Shown in pieces: positions 44,354 through 56,600 of a stretch of 64,000 bases of DNA. The DNA is from Euclidia mi (lineage: Eukaryota; Arthropoda; Insecta; Lepidoptera; Erebidae), in NCBI GenBank assembly GCA_944739405.2, contig OX123186.2, positions 32,845,551 to 32,909,550 on the forward strand. The letters are read 5' to 3'. The first letter of the stretch is position 1. Each line of letters opens with the position of its first letter. The translations under genes were made by a program, and so were the position numbers. The notes beneath the pieces were generated by a model that did no database searches, was not told the DNA's origin, and was given only the letters and a program-made list of their open reading frames with translations.

Positions 44354-47300
44354 TCAAGAAGTAGACGAGGTCGACGAGACGGCTCTTTCTGGTTCATTGT
44401 CATCTTTAGATTCTGAAGTGGGCAGAAGACATAGTTTATTGATTGCCCTTCGAATAATGCCCTTCGAAGTAGTGACGTCAGCCACCCTACTGACGCCATC
44501 GGCCCCTGGGTAGAGACGACACACGCGCCCCATCCGCCATTGTAATGGCGGTAAGTTATCTTCCTTCAATACCACCACGTCCCCGCAGGCGAGGCCTTGT
44601 TGCCCGGTGCGCCATTTGGTGCGCTGCTGCAACTCGGAGATGTACTCCCGGCGCCATCGCTTCCAGAAGTGCTGCCTTATTTTCTCAATGAGCTCGTATC
44701 TGTTTGGTCTAGTAGCAGTGATGGGCTTCGTCGGAATAGACGTAAGTGGTCTCCCAATTAAGAAGTGGCCTGGGGTCAGAGGAGACGGATCAGTACAATT
44801 GGACGAGAGAGGAGTCAGCGGACGTGAATTAAGGATGGCTTCAATTTGCGTAAACAGCGTTGCTAGCTCCTCAAACGTCAAAGCAGCATTTCCAGCTACA
44901 CGTTTTAAATGAAATTTTGCTGATTTAATTCCAGCTTCAAATATACCACCGAAATGGGGGGAATATGCGGGGCTAAATACAAATTTTATTCATTCAGAAG
45001 TATCACTAACAGACTGACGGCTGGATCTAAGCAACCTGCCTAGTTCATTGTTTGCACCCACAAACGTATATGTTCATTAATCATTAATAACTTGGTAAAA
45101 TGATGTTTCGAATCTAATATTATAGGGTGCTTCTTATCGAAATTATAATTTGAGTTTCCTAAACGACCACCCACACAAACTATATCGTTTGAATCTACAA
45201 ATGGAGTCAACTGCAGCAATTTATTCTTTTGTGGTAATTGTTTTCCTTGCCCAATTTCAAATGAAAACGATTGTAATTGACATTTTTTTATAAGTAGCAT
45301 CACTGAAACATTTATTTCATCTGAGCTTATAGGACCTGAATATTTATGTTTGTTTTATTGCAGTTATTAACAAAACGTAACACATACGCAAATGTTCTAC
45401 TTAATTTATTGAAACTGGAGTACCTTTTGAAATCTTTAAATAAACTACTGTCATTAGAATTGTCTACTGCAGTTATCAACGAATGTACCTTTAACTCAGG
45501 TAAGTTTTGAACTACGAAAGAATTCTGTGGCCATTCTAAACGTTCCTTCTTTAGGAAAGAAGGACCTTCCCACCACAAAAAGGAAGACAAAAGGTCCTGG
45601 GGTTCAACCCCCCTTGAGGCCAAGTCAGCTGGGTTCATATTCGTAGGTACACGTCTGTGTTCAAAACCACTTGTTAGCTCGTTAATTTCGTTAACCCTAT
45701 TGCAAACAAACATTTTTAGATTTCTTACATCAGTTCTTAACCACCCTAAGACAACTGTCGAATCTGTACAAATAGTTTTGGAAGTTATGTTAAATCGTAA
45801 TGACTGTATAATTTTATCACATAATCTAGCTCCCAGCAAAGTACCGAGTAATTCCAATTTTGGTATAGTAATAGGTTTTAAGGGTGCAACTCGTGCCTTT
45901 GCGCATAAAAGTCTAACAGTAACCTCATTTTCGTCATTTATTGACCGTAAGTATACACATGCGGCATATGCTTTCTGTGACGCATCGACGAAACAATGCA
46001 ATTCTATTAACCTGGGGGTATCGCAAAGAACATTTCTGCTTATTTTAATATTAGAAATGTAGTGCAAATTAGAAATAAATTTTAACCACGTATCTAATAG
46101 ATTTTGTGGTATGGGGTCGTCCCAAGTTAATTTATTGACCCATAATTGTTGTAAAAATATTTTAGTTTTAATAATGCATGCACAAATTAATCCCAACGGA
46201 TCAAATATTTTACAAATAGTAGCTGTTACGATTTTCTTTGTAACAATTTGCGGTGGCGTTTCCACTTTGGAGGGAAATTGAATAATGTCTAGTTTTGGAG
46301 AATAATTTAAACCTAGCACGCTGGATTCTTTAGTCAAATCTACCGGGTTGAATACAGTATCATCACAATCAAGCGCCTGCAAACAGTTAGTACGAATTTT
46401 TCTTAAGGGAAAACATGCTGAATCCAAAATTCTCTTAACATTTACATAAATGTGCTGTAATTCACTTTCACTATTTGCACCGGTGTTCAGGTCATCGATA
46501 AAAAAAACATTTTTTATTATGTTCGCGATAGTGACGTCATTACACTCCTTAGCTAATTGTAATAAACATCTGGTGCTCAAAAACGGAGCGCTGGCCAACC
46601 CATACGTTACTGTATTTAATTGTAGAATCTTTAAATTATCGTTATTAAAGTTATTATTTGGTTCCGTACTAACTAATGAATCCCTCCACAAAATTAACTG
46701 AAGGTGACGTTGAGATTCATGCAAGGCCGTTTGTCTGTACATTTTCTCAATATCTCCTAAGAGAACAAATCTGTGACCGCGACAACGTAACAAAATTGAG
46801 AATAAATCAGACTGCACTACTAGACCTACAGCCTGTATGTCATTTAATGACTTCCCAGATGATGTTTTGGCTGAGGCGTCAAACACCACTCTCAATTTCG
46901 TTGTTTCACTGTTCTCGCAAAGTACACAGTGATGCGGAAGGTAATTGCCAAACTTTGGGCGATCTACTTCACTTAAGTGACCTAATTTTTTATATTCATT
47001 TATAAATCTAATGTATGACTCCTTAAGTTTCGGATTTTTATTTAATTTTAATTCTAAATTTAAGAAACGTTTTTTAGCCATATAATATGAATCACCCATA
47101 CTAGTTTCGGGTTCCTTTAAGGGCAAACGGACACAAAACCGACCGTCGGATAAGCGGGTCGTGTTTTCTATAAAGTCAATTTCACAAAACTGCTCCTCTA
47201 ATGAGTATGTTTTTGTCTTTGTAGGTAGTTCTTCAATCTCCCAAAACTTCTTCAGGGAATTATCCATATTCGAAAACTGATTGAAATAACAATAGACCTC

Positions 47301-49109
47301 AGAGTTGGATTGGCTGATACCGAGTGGGCCAGCTATTAACCACCCTAATTGTGATTCTTGTAAAGTAGGTTCATTAGACTCTAACTTAATTTGATTTGTC
47401 CCAATAATGTTCCAAAATACGTCAGCCCCTAACAGTATATCTACAGTGGAAGGCTGGAAAAACCTTGAATCTGCTAGTTGGATACCACACGGAATATCTA
47501 ATTCGCAAACGTCTATTTCGACGCTGGGTAAAATACCTGTTATCGTAGGCACTAGTAAACAAGAGACTGGAGTACTAAATGTAGATTTACAAGATTTAAT
47601 CTGGACGACACACTTTTCTAAAATGTTAGTTTTAATATTATTAAGACCGCAAACATTTAAGGTTTCACTAGAATTCTTATTGAACCCTAATTTCTCTCTC
47701 ATAGCTTCGGTTAAAAATGACGATTGACTACCTGTGTCCAATAATGCTCGCGCCTTAACCTTTTTATTGTTCAACTCATTAACGATTTCTACCTGCGCCG
47801 TACACAACAACGTATGAGTCATCGTCGTAGCCGATAACGTAACCGGTTCCTTTTGTTGACTATTTGCATTTTGTTCTGAACAAGTATTCATGTTATCTTT
47901 ATGAACCAAAGTATTGTGTTTACCTTTACATATCTTGCAAGAACCCTTTAAACGGCACTGATAACTATTATGCCCACTACGTAAGCACTTAGTGCACAAT
48001 TTTAACCGTTTTACTTCGCACATTCTATCGTCATAGTTCACTTGTTTGAACTTCAGACATTCATAAACAAAATGGTTCTGGCTACAAATTACGCATTGAT
48101 ATTTTCCCGTATTTGCATCCGAAGCAGCCAAAAAAGATTTCACCTGTCTCTTATTGTGAGAAAAATCATTATGTTCCTGTTTATCGGATCTATTATAATG
48201 TGTTGTTTCCAAGATGTCTGCTCGGTTACGTAAGAACGAGTAAAATTAATCCAACGATGGTAAATCCGATAGACTATTTTTATATTCTTCCCATTTTATA
48301 CTAGTAGTGGAGTCCAACTTTGCTGAAACTATGAATATCAACAAGACATCCCACTGATCAGTAGGAAGCCCTAGAGTGTGCAAAGAACTCAAGTTTTTAG
48401 ATAAGTGATCAATTAAATATCGCAACGCTTTAAACGATCTCTTCGCAATTGGTTCAATACTTAGTAACGACTTAATGTGGTTATTTATTAAGATATTTTT
48501 ACTATTATAACGGTTACATAAAATTTGCTATGCCTTTTCATAATTGTCAGCGGTAAACTCAATTGATTTAATTACGACAGCGGCACTATTTTCTAAGCTT
48601 GATCTGAGACAGTGATATTTATTAATAAATGGAATCGAGTCGTTTTTATTAACGAGGGAATCAAAAGTGTCCCTGTACTCTAGCCATTTCAAATAGTTCC
48701 CGTCAAACTTCGGCAAATTTACTGTGGGTAACTTTATAGAATTCATGGAATGTGAACATTGATTGGACATACTTTCGTCATGTAATGATCTCTTCTCTAA
48801 ATTCGCACATTCAATCAATTCTTTAGCCGTGGAAAGAAGAGAAAAGAATTGTGATTCAATAAAATCCCGCTCAGTTAACTAATCCTCATTTGAAGAGAGT
48901 AATTCAATATCTGATTGTATGACGTTAAAATCCGACAGTAATTCTTGAAATTTATCAACCCGCAAAGATATTTCTTTGACTTGAATGCTAGTTATCTTTT
49001 TCGCACGTACTTGGGTTAAAACATTCACATAATCTTTAAATTTTGTCAGCCTACCTTTGATTATGCTACGCTTTTTGACAAGCTCCTTTAAAGTCTCTTT
49101 TCCTTCCAT
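44354..49109 (-). pseudogene. BEL/Pao gag-pol polyprotein, broken
   Basis: One frame runs from 49109 to 45327 but is stopped at about 48876, 48526 and 48246. Gag shows a long coiled-coil N-terminus, LPKFDGNYLKWLEYRDTFDS, and cysteine knuckles (CVICSQNHFVYEC, LCTKCLRSGHNSYQC, CKICKGKHNTLVH). Pol has the aspartic protease ALLDTGSQSSFLT, RT blocks VRVVFDASAKTSSGKSLND, FVLLGDIEKMYRQ and FFIDDLNTG, and RNase H-type CTDSTVVLGWLRT. After a frameshift near 45330 the integrase zinc domain follows (VGGRLGNSNYNFDKKHPII). The middle of the integrase catalytic domain is deleted. Coding resumes at the FSPAYSPHFGGIFEAGIKSA block and ends with the BEL-type C-terminus at 44354. It is not translatable as a whole. 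Confidence 0.88.
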
Positions 49110-49870
49110 GGCTAATTAATGAAACAAAGAAATTAAACAATGAACTAGGCAAGATAATGAAATGGTCAAACCAGTTATAACGGTTCCGTCGCAGTGTGAT
49201 CCAGCCGCCTTGCCGTAGTTATCACTCGGATGCTTAATGGGATCGCCAACAACAAGCCAAGCACTACGCAAGAGAATATCTGGAATTTACATAAATATGT
49301 AACGTTAATTTTATTTGTTAGAAGTTGATAAATTTTATTAGAGGGTAGGTGGAACAACAGAAAAATGACTGGGCAAAATTGAATAAATAACTACGATTAG
49401 CTTTAAAATATTTAACTAAGAAGTAAATAGCGTAGGTAACTAGTAATTTAATTTTAAGCTAAAATCACCATCTGATGGGGTTTCTAACTTTATTTAATTT
49501 TTGTAAAGAAAAATAAGAATACGATAGGTACTTATGGGCAAGCTTTCGCAATAGCCGAAGCGTAAATTACAAAGAATAATAGTACCTAATAGGGCACTTG
49601 AATACTATCTTGTAACGCTATCGGAGCGGCAAGCCGTACGCAAATCGAAAAGGAAAAATAATGAGAAATAGTGGATAGGATTAAAAGGCCAACTTCCCTT
49701 GGGTATCCCGCCAGACGTCCAGCAGTTCTCAGCAAAGTTTTCACTCCACAAGGGCAGAAGGCAGCATAAGCAGCAATCCAATCCAATCTCTTTGTTCCGT
49801 AAATTCAAATTCTAGTAACGATTATCCGTTGTTCTTCGATGTTTATCCGAAGATTGCAGCTTTGAGTCGC

Positions 49871-49888
49871 GATTGTAAACGGTCGCCA
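49871..49888 (-). promoter_or_regulatory. BEL primer-binding site, tRNA-Arg-like
   Basis: Four bases inside the 5' LTR the minus strand reads TGGCGACCGTTTACAATC. The TGG start and the GCGACCG that follows match the tRNA-Arg-type primer sites I know from other insect LTR elements (TGGCGACCGTGACA). Only the first 10 bases fit well. Confidence 0.55.
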
Positions 49889-49892
49889 CTAA

Positions 49893-50105
49893 TGTTAGAG
49901 AAATAATATACGACTCGCTTTAGATTAATTTTAATACAGATTTACAAAAATATTATAAATATTCTTATGAGCGTACGAAACGTCCGTTGCTGACCGAATC
50001 AGTAGGCTAGGCGCGCGCGGTGTGTCGGTGAGCCCGATCAGCTGGTGCGTCCCCCCGCCCGCCGCGTCTCCCGCCGCTGTTGTTCATATGTTCGATGCGT
50101 GAACA
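49893..50105 (-). repeat. BEL 5' LTR (213 bp)
   Basis: Starts TGTTAGAGAAATAATATACG and ends GCGTGAACA on the plus strand. Its GC-rich middle (GGTGCGTCCCCCCGCCCGCC) contrasts with an AT-rich left half. Confidence 0.9.
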
Positions 50106-50110
50106 CACAC

Positions 50111-50923
50111 GAAAATAAAAAAAGGAATAGGTCTTTACTGCTATTACGTATTTCGTACAATAATGTACAGTACTCCCAAATTAATAATGCGCATGCAGAT
50201 CTTCGTTAATTGTCGTATTCCCGGAAACACCCGAATCATTGAATTGTAAGAGCCCTAAACAATGCACTTGCATTTTGCACCTTGTTCGAAAGAAATAGGA
50301 GTGAATATTATGTGTACACAATCGAAAACAATTCGGGCGGTCGGCGGCGGTCGCCGGTACGTCAAACGTCCGTCAGTCGTCTTTATATAATGGTGGTGAC
50401 TGCACGTGTTCTCTCTGTGTGGAATTATATAGAGCTGCTATTACACACCCTTCTTGGTTTTGGTTAAATAGTTTATTTTGTAAAATAGGTAAATATACTA
50501 ACATTTTTCACGGCTTGTTAATATTAAAAAATTAAAAATACCAACTTTAAATACATATTAAATACTAGAAAAACATTTTAAAAAGATACACACAATAAAC
50601 AAATATGTACAAGTTAGGGCCTAACCTTCGATAGCTCTTAAGTATAGCCCTAAGCTTGCACGTACCTAAACCTAGACTTATCCTAATTTAAGCCTACTGG
50701 TTCCTATATCTAGCCTAACCTACCTACGATAAACCTATCCCTATTTTAGATCTAATCTAACGCCTATCCTACGTATTATGTAGTAAACCTAGGTGTCCTA
50801 TGAACTATTCCTACAACCTATCTAATTCCTACAAAGGCGTCGTTGTTGTGGTCCCTAAACCCTAATGTCCCTATCCCCCTAGCCCTACTATATCGTATTT
50901 TATAAATACTTATATATAATAGT
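50111..50923. other. Unassigned sequence, possible variable part of a repeat element
   Basis: No coding recognised. From about 50600 it is rich in CCTA-type text (AACCTATCCCTA, CCCTAATGTCCCTATCC) that resembles the sequence left of the matching repeat at 58419, so the repeated element probably extends here in diverged form. A TATATAATGG near 50384 is TATA-like. Confidence 0.4.
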
Positions 50924-51338
50924 CCAGGATATCTGCCACCGGGAGACCTAAGGCGACAGACGGAATTGGGTAGGATTTAGGCATGGTGGAAATGGTTTTC
51001 TCACTGCCGGTCGAGCAGACTCACAAGACCGATCAGGGTGACGGCTAAAGGTGTCTTGGCCGCAGTAAGAGATTTGGGAAGGGTAATGAGTCAAAGTCAG
51101 GAGTGAACAAATGACTGATTTATTTCTTAAAATTATTGTCTTATATACTAAACTTATTCTATATACACATATATACACGTATTTAGTTGTGTGCCGTCGG
51201 TGTATTGTGCCAATGCAGCATGTTTGAGCCGACCGCCGTACGTGATAAATTAGATGATCTTAAAATATCACGCATCTTCCTCGGTGATAAGTTGGATGTG
51301 TGTTGGAATGCCAAGAATGTCATGTTCATGTTTGAACA
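50924..51338. repeat. Direct repeat, copy A (415 bp)
   Basis: Closely matches 58419-58831 in the same orientation: GGTCGAGCAGACTCACAAGA, GGTGTCTTGGCCGCAGT, CTGATTTATTTCTTAAAATT, GTGTGCCGTCGGTGTATTGT, CCGACCGCCGTACGTGATAA, ending ATGTTCATGTTTGAACA. The better-conserved half is on the right. The two copies lie on either side of the gypsy element. They could be LTRs of a larger element (TGTTC...on the minus strand) or a duplicated unit; this is not settled. Confidence 0.75.
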
Positions 51339-51480
51339 TTCTGGCGTCTCTCCGGGATAGGCTTCAGGAAGGTCATGTTCCGGCGTGAACATTCTAGCGT
51401 CTCTCCGCGGCAGGCTCTAGAAAGTTCTTATGTTCAGGCGTGAACATTCTGGCGGGTGTCTGGCGTAGGCTTCAGCTCAA
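51333..51480. repeat. Three diverged 53-55-bp tandem units
   Basis: Units starting TGAACATTCTGGCG at 51333, 51386 and 51441 share GCGTCTCTCCG and AGGCTTC-type blocks. Copy B of the direct repeat stops exactly where the first of these units would begin. Confidence 0.7.
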
Positions 51481-51662
51481 CTTCATCTGCATCGGTAGTT
51501 GGTTGTTCACTGGTGAGTTGTTTTCTTGACGGCTTCGGTTGACTGGCTGTAGGCCACGTGCGATGCAACCCTGGCAGCGACCGTTGACCTTGTTGCATGC
51601 TGTAGAGTCTTAAGGCGATCGTTGCGGGGGAAATGTTAAGAACTTAATCAGTAGGTACATAT
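51481..51662. other. Short unassigned flank left of the gypsy element
   Basis: No motif recognised. Ends in ATAT, the 4-bp target duplication of the gypsy element. Confidence 0.5.
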
Positions 51663-52116
51663 TGTTACGAATTGAAAATAACGCCATCTATCAGTGAATG
51701 GGAGAACTACATGAGATTAGATGTATCGGTTGTTTAAGGCTGTTTCATCTATCCTCTAATAGATGGCGTTGGTGTAAATAGAACATTTACGCGACATCTA
51801 GAAACACGTTACACGTTTCCAGAAATTTCGTGAGTCGTCTCGAAAAGTCTAGTGATGTTATCCAGCCAGTATAAATAGAGGGCGAGCGAACGGAACGGAC
51901 ACAGTTCAATTGAATACGGAAAGCGATCAACATCAAGCGAAGGAGAAGTAATTCGGAAGTGTTTAGTGTTATTCTTATTAGTGAAGTGGAAAAGTGTGAA
52001 ATAAGTGTGTTTTTACTGGTTGTGTAAATAAGTGTGTGTAGTGTTAGTGTATAAATAAAGTTCAGTTTAAGTGGCATAGTGAGTTATAATTTATCGTCGA
52101 ACCCCAGCTCGTAACA
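51663..52116 (+). repeat. gypsy 5' LTR (454 bp)
   Basis: Compared with the 3' LTR it has A for G near 51865, A for G near 51970 and A for T near 52046. AACGCCATCTAT near 51678 and its complement ATAGATGGCGTT near 51761 form a 12-bp inverted repeat in the U3 part. AATAAA is at 52054-52059. Confidence 0.95.
51870..51908 (+). promoter_or_regulatory. gypsy LTR core promoter
   Basis: TATAAATAG at 51870-51878 is followed about 30 bases downstream by GGACACAGTTCAA (51898-51910), an initiator-like context. The U3/R boundary is therefore inferred near 51900. The same core occurs in the 3' LTR. Confidence 0.65.
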
Positions 52117-52119
52117 AAT

Positions 52120-52131
52120 TGGTGTCAGAAG
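52120..52131 (+). promoter_or_regulatory. gypsy primer-binding site, tRNA-Leu type
   Basis: TGGTGTCAGAAG begins three bases after the 5' LTR. It is complementary to the 3' end of eukaryotic tRNA-Leu (ending CTTCTGACACCA). Confidence 0.75.
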
Positions 52132-52144
52132 AAAGGGATAAATT

Positions 52145-53620
52145 ATGCCGGTTATGCCGAAGGAAGAAACTGACGGAGTACGTACCAGGAACCAGCGCCA
52201 GCAAGACCTGGACCAGAGACGCTTCGGAGACGTTCCTTCTCCATCGCCTGGTGGAGCAGGTGACTCCGCGGCTGCAGTGGAGCCTGCAAGCGCACACTCC
52301 ATGGCGGTGCCCGACATCGCGGCTCTGATGGCGTTCCTGCAGGAGCAGGCCCGCCGTCAAGAGGAGCACGCGCGCCGCATGGAGGAACAGCTACAGCGCG
52401 ACAAGGAGGAGCAGGCCCGCCGTCAAGAGGAGCACGCGCGCCGCATGGAAGAACAGTGACAGCGCGACAAGGAGGAGCAGGACCGCCGTCAACAGGAGCA
52501 GGCTCGCCGTCAAGAGGAGCACGCGCGCCGCCTGGAGGAACAGCTACAGCGCGACAAGGAGGAGTAGGCTCGCCGTCAAGAGGAGCACGCGCGCCGCCTG
52601 GAGGAACAGCTTCAGCGCGACAAGGAGGAGCAGGCTCGCCGTCAAGAGGAGCACGCGCGCCGCCTAGAAGAACAGCTCCAGCGCGACAAGGAGGAGCACG
52701 CGCGCCGCCTAGAAGAGCGGGTGGTGCTTATGAAGGACCTCAGCGCCGCTGTAGGGAAGGACTTGAAGGCGGTCAAGGAGGAACTTCAGCAGCACGAGGC
52801 CCGTATCAGCGACGTAGAGATGCTCGTACACGACAAGCTTGAGACTCGCGTCGCCTTTATAGAAAAGCGTGTACACGACCACCACGAGACCTGTGTTGCT
52901 GAAGTGGAGAAGAAGTTGCGTGGGCTCGAAGTGATACCAGCGGTTGTAGCGCCCTCACCTCGTGGATTTAAGGTTCCACCATTTGATGGCTCGTCATCAT
53001 GGTCTGCATACAAGATCCAGTTCGAGGCTGTGATGCGATCGAATGGGTGGACCAAAGAACAGGCCTTAACCGCCCTAACCTTGGGCCTTCGCGACCAGAC
53101 CTTGACAGTGTTGGAGGCACTCGGACAAGACGTCACCTACGAGAAGCTTCTGGAGGCGCTGGAGGCGAGGTACGGAGACGCGCACCTCGAACATGTGTAT
53201 CGTGCTCAGCTGAAGGACAGGACGCAACGCACCGGAGAAACTCTGCAGCAGTGGGCTCTAGAGGTGGAAAAGCTGGTCAGGAAGGCATACCAGTCGTCGC
53301 CTGCGCTTATTGATGGGAACCTCGTACAGGCGTTTACGGATGGGATCCGGGACCTGGAGGTAAGAGCAGCAGTGAGGCTTGGGCACTTCAAGGACCTCAA
53401 GGACGCCTTAGCCCACGCTCTGGAGGTGGAAGCAGTGCGACGCGACGACCGAGGTCACCGCATCAGGGAAGTTGTGTCGTCACCTCGGTGCTACAACTGC
53501 GGAGAAAGAGGCCATATCCGCTTGAGCTGCCCAAAGCGTAGGCAGCCTGGTGACACCCTGTCTCCACCAACAGGGTCGCCTGATGTGCCTTCCAGGCAGC
53601 GAGAGCAGGGAAACGAGTAG
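52145..53620 (+). pseudogene. gypsy gag, two in-frame stops in a charged repeat array
   Basis: ATG at 52145, natural stop TAG at 53618-53620, 491 codons. After a 60-residue head, a 22-residue charged unit (EQARRQEEHARRLEEQLQRD and two more residues) is repeated about five times in 66-bp steps from 52340 to 52720, predicting a long coiled coil. TGA at 52457-52459 replaces the Leu codon of QLQ, and TAG at 52565-52567 replaces a Gln codon. The capsid-like part follows (FKVPPFDGSSSWSAYKIQF, ALEARYGDAHLEHVYRAQL), then one zinc knuckle CYNCGERGHIRLSC (from 53489) and a Pro-rich tail. The stops would prevent full-length Gag. The rest is open. Confidence 0.9.
53608..53614 (+). promoter_or_regulatory. 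-1 ribosomal frameshift site GGGAAAC
   Basis: In the gag frame this reads G-GGA-AAC, the canonical X-XXY-YYZ slippery form, followed by GAG and the gag stop TAG. The pol frame is exactly one base back and open from 53584, giving a 37-base overlap. GGGGC at 53634-53638 can pair with GCCCC at 53662-53666 downstream. The heptamer and its frame are seen directly; use in cells is inferred. Confidence 0.8.
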
Positions 53621-53640
53621 AGGCCGGGACTGCGGGGCGG

Positions 53641-56600
53641 GTGCTGGCTGGTAATGGAAGAGCCCCAAGTATCTCGATCTCGCAACCATGTGACGGGAAC
53701 AGCCTGATCATCGAAGGCGAAATTAACAGAACACCATGCAAGCTGACATTAGACACGGGTGCTTCTCGGACAGTCGTCGGTTTCCATCTGGCAAGACGGG
53801 TTCTTCGGGGCTGCTCCAGGAACAATGAATGTGTGAATCTGAGAACAGCTACCGGTCAGCACATAACCGTCCGAGGTGAAATGGAGGTGGATCTGAAGCT
53901 AGGCAACAAAGTTTACCGTCACAAAGTCATCGTAGCCGATATAGTGGACGACTGCATCCTGGGCCTAGACTTCATGCGGGAGTATCGCTGCGAGATCGAT
54001 GTTAACCAGGGAGTGTTGAAATGTGGCTCGGAAGAAGTCTTCATGGAAGGTGCAACTTCAGGAAAAGTGTACTGCCTGAAGAATGTCACGCTTCAACCGC
54101 GGTCGGAAACGGTTGTACCGGTTTGTTTACCCGGGAGTTCTGGTCGAGGGAACCGCCGCGTACTTATCGAAGGCCTAGAGAAAGAGGCATCGTGGAAGAT
54201 TGCACGAACCTTGGTAAGGGGTACCAAAGTTTCATCAGTACGCGCACTAAATGCAAGTGACAAGGAAGTGTTGCTCAAGAAAGGGACGGAATTGGGCACC
54301 TATGAAGGAGCGGCTTGGATGCGTAGATGTCAGGAGCAACCTACCAGCGCCAAGGTTAAGGCTGCACGATTCGACGTGTCTTCACTTTTGGAGGACTGCC
54401 AAAGTACCCTGTCAGAAGAAGAGAAGACCAAGGCTAAGAAGATGTTGAACCGGTTCGCCGATATTTTCTCGACCAGTGATGCCGACATAGGGAAGACAGC
54501 ACTAGTCCAGCACAAAATAAACACGGGAAGTGAAGCTCCAATTCGCCAGCGACCAAGACGTGTGCCAGTGGCACGGGAACGTGAAGTGGAAGTTATGATC
54601 GACGGTATGGTGAAGGAAGGCGTAATCGAGCCTTCATCCAGCCCGTGGTGTTCGCCGGTGGTGCTAGTTAAGAAGAAAGATGGCAGCATGCGCTTCTGTG
54701 TAGACTACCGCCGATTAAACGACATCACAAAGAAGGACAGCTACCCGCTGCCAAGGATTGATGACACACTGGATACGCTGACGGGGATGAAGTGGTTTTC
54801 TACCTTAGACCTAAAAAGTGGCTACTGGCAGGTGGAAATAGATCCTCGAGACAAGGAGAAGACGGCATTCTCCACAGGGAAAGGATTATGGCAATTTAAC
54901 GTCATGCCTTTTGGATTGTGCAACGCTCCGGCTACTTTTGAGAGACTGATGGAGCGAGTGCTCATGGGACTGATTGGAGACGCCTGCCTGGTCTACTTGG
55001 ATGACATCATCATCGTGGAGCGCACCTTCCAGGATCACCTTCGAAACTTGGAGCAAGTGCTGTCAAAGATACGAGGAGCTAATTTGAAGCTGAGTCCGAA
55101 GAAATGCGCGTTATTCAGACGGCAAGTGAACTTTCTAGGACATGTGGTCTCGGAGAACGGTATTCAAACCGACCCAGATAAGATCATTGCCGTGAAGGAA
55201 TGGCCAGTTCCAGAGAACAAAACGCAGGTCAGAGCATTCCTCGGATTATGCTCCTACTATAGACGGTTTGTGAAGAACTTTGCTGACATTGCTCGACCTC
55301 TTCATAAGCTCACCGAAGACAGAGTACAGTTCTGTTGGAATGAGAGCTGTGATGTTGCATTCCAGAAGCTCAAGGAACATCTGTGTACTGCACCTATTCT
55401 AGGCTACCCTGACAATGAGCATGAATTCATAGTTGACGCAGATGCCAGTAACACCGGAATTGGCGGCGTGCTGTCACAGAGAAAGGGTGACCAAGAAGTT
55501 GTTATAGCATACTTCAGCAAGGCCTTATCCAAACCCGAAAGAAACTACTGCGTCACCCGGCGGGAACTCTTGGCTGTAGTAAAGACATTGCAGCATTTCA
55601 ACAAATATTTGTTGGGGCGTAAATTCCACCTGCGAACCGACCACGCTGCGCTAAAATGGCTACTTCAATTTAAGGACCCAGAAGGACAAGTAGCCAGATG
55701 GATTGAACTACTGCAAGAGTTTGATTTTGTAATACAACATCGCAGCGGCAAGTCCCATGATAACGCAGATGCCCTATCGCGTAGGCCGTGTCCCGACCAG
55801 TGCAAGCACTGTAGCCGACAGGAAGCAAAGCAGGCAGCGCTAGTGAGGATGTTAAAGACGGATCTAAGCGACGAATGGAGAGAAGCTTTGCAGAGTGCTC
55901 AGCAAGATGACAAGGATGTACAGCCGATTCTTGAATGGAAGAAATCAGGCGCTCCTAGGCCCAAATGGAGTGATATCGCAGCAATGAGCCCTAACACCAA
56001 GAGTTATTGGGCACAGTGGGAAAGCTTGGTCGTCCAGGATGGAGTTCTGTGCCGCAAATGGGAAAACGCTCGCGGTAACCAGTGCCATTTGCAAATGGTA
56101 GTGCCCAAAACTAAGGTGCCGGAAGTCTTGCAGCTCTATCACAATGGTGCTTCGGGAGGTCACATGGGAGTTAAGAAGACCCTTACTAAGATCCGGGAGC
56201 GGTTTTATTGGCTCCACTGTCGGGATGACGTCGAGGATTGGTGCCGCAAATGCACAAGTTGTGCGGCTGTCAAGGGGCCACATACTCGAAGCAGAGGTGC
56301 ATTAAAGGTGTACAATGTGGGAGTCCCATGGGAGCGCATAGCCTTGGATGTCGCTGGGCCGTTTCCCGAGAGCCAGGATGGAAACGAATACTTCTTGGTT
56401 GTGATGGATTACTTCACGAAGTGGCCTGAAGTGTTTGCAATCCCAAATCAAGAAGCTACCACAGTGGCCGACAAGCTGGTGCATGAAGTCTTTTGTCGAT
56501 TCGGGGTGCCCTTGGAAATCCACAGCGATCAAGGCCGGAACTTTGAATCTGAGGTGTTCAAGGAGACTTGTCGCGTAATGGGTGCGCATAAAACCAGGAC

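Larger units (their letters stand above)
44107..50105 (-). mobile_element. BEL/Pao LTR retrotransposon, complete ends, defective interior
   Basis: Two LTRs (44107-44325 and 49893-50105) begin TGTTAGAGAAATAATATACG and end GAACA, the whole flanked by CACAC at 44102-44106 and 50106-50110 (5-bp target duplication, usual for BEL). On the minus strand the right LTR is the 5' LTR. Gag-pol lies between. The LTRs differ by two substitutions and one 6-bp indel. Internal coding has three in-frame stops in gag, a frameshift near 45330 and a deletion in the integrase core. No env-like frame. Confidence 0.9.

Noticed and set aside
51333..51480. Possible primer-binding site after direct-repeat copy A (TGGCGTCTC)
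   Set aside because: No convincing tRNA 3'-end match, and the same text is part of a tandem unit.
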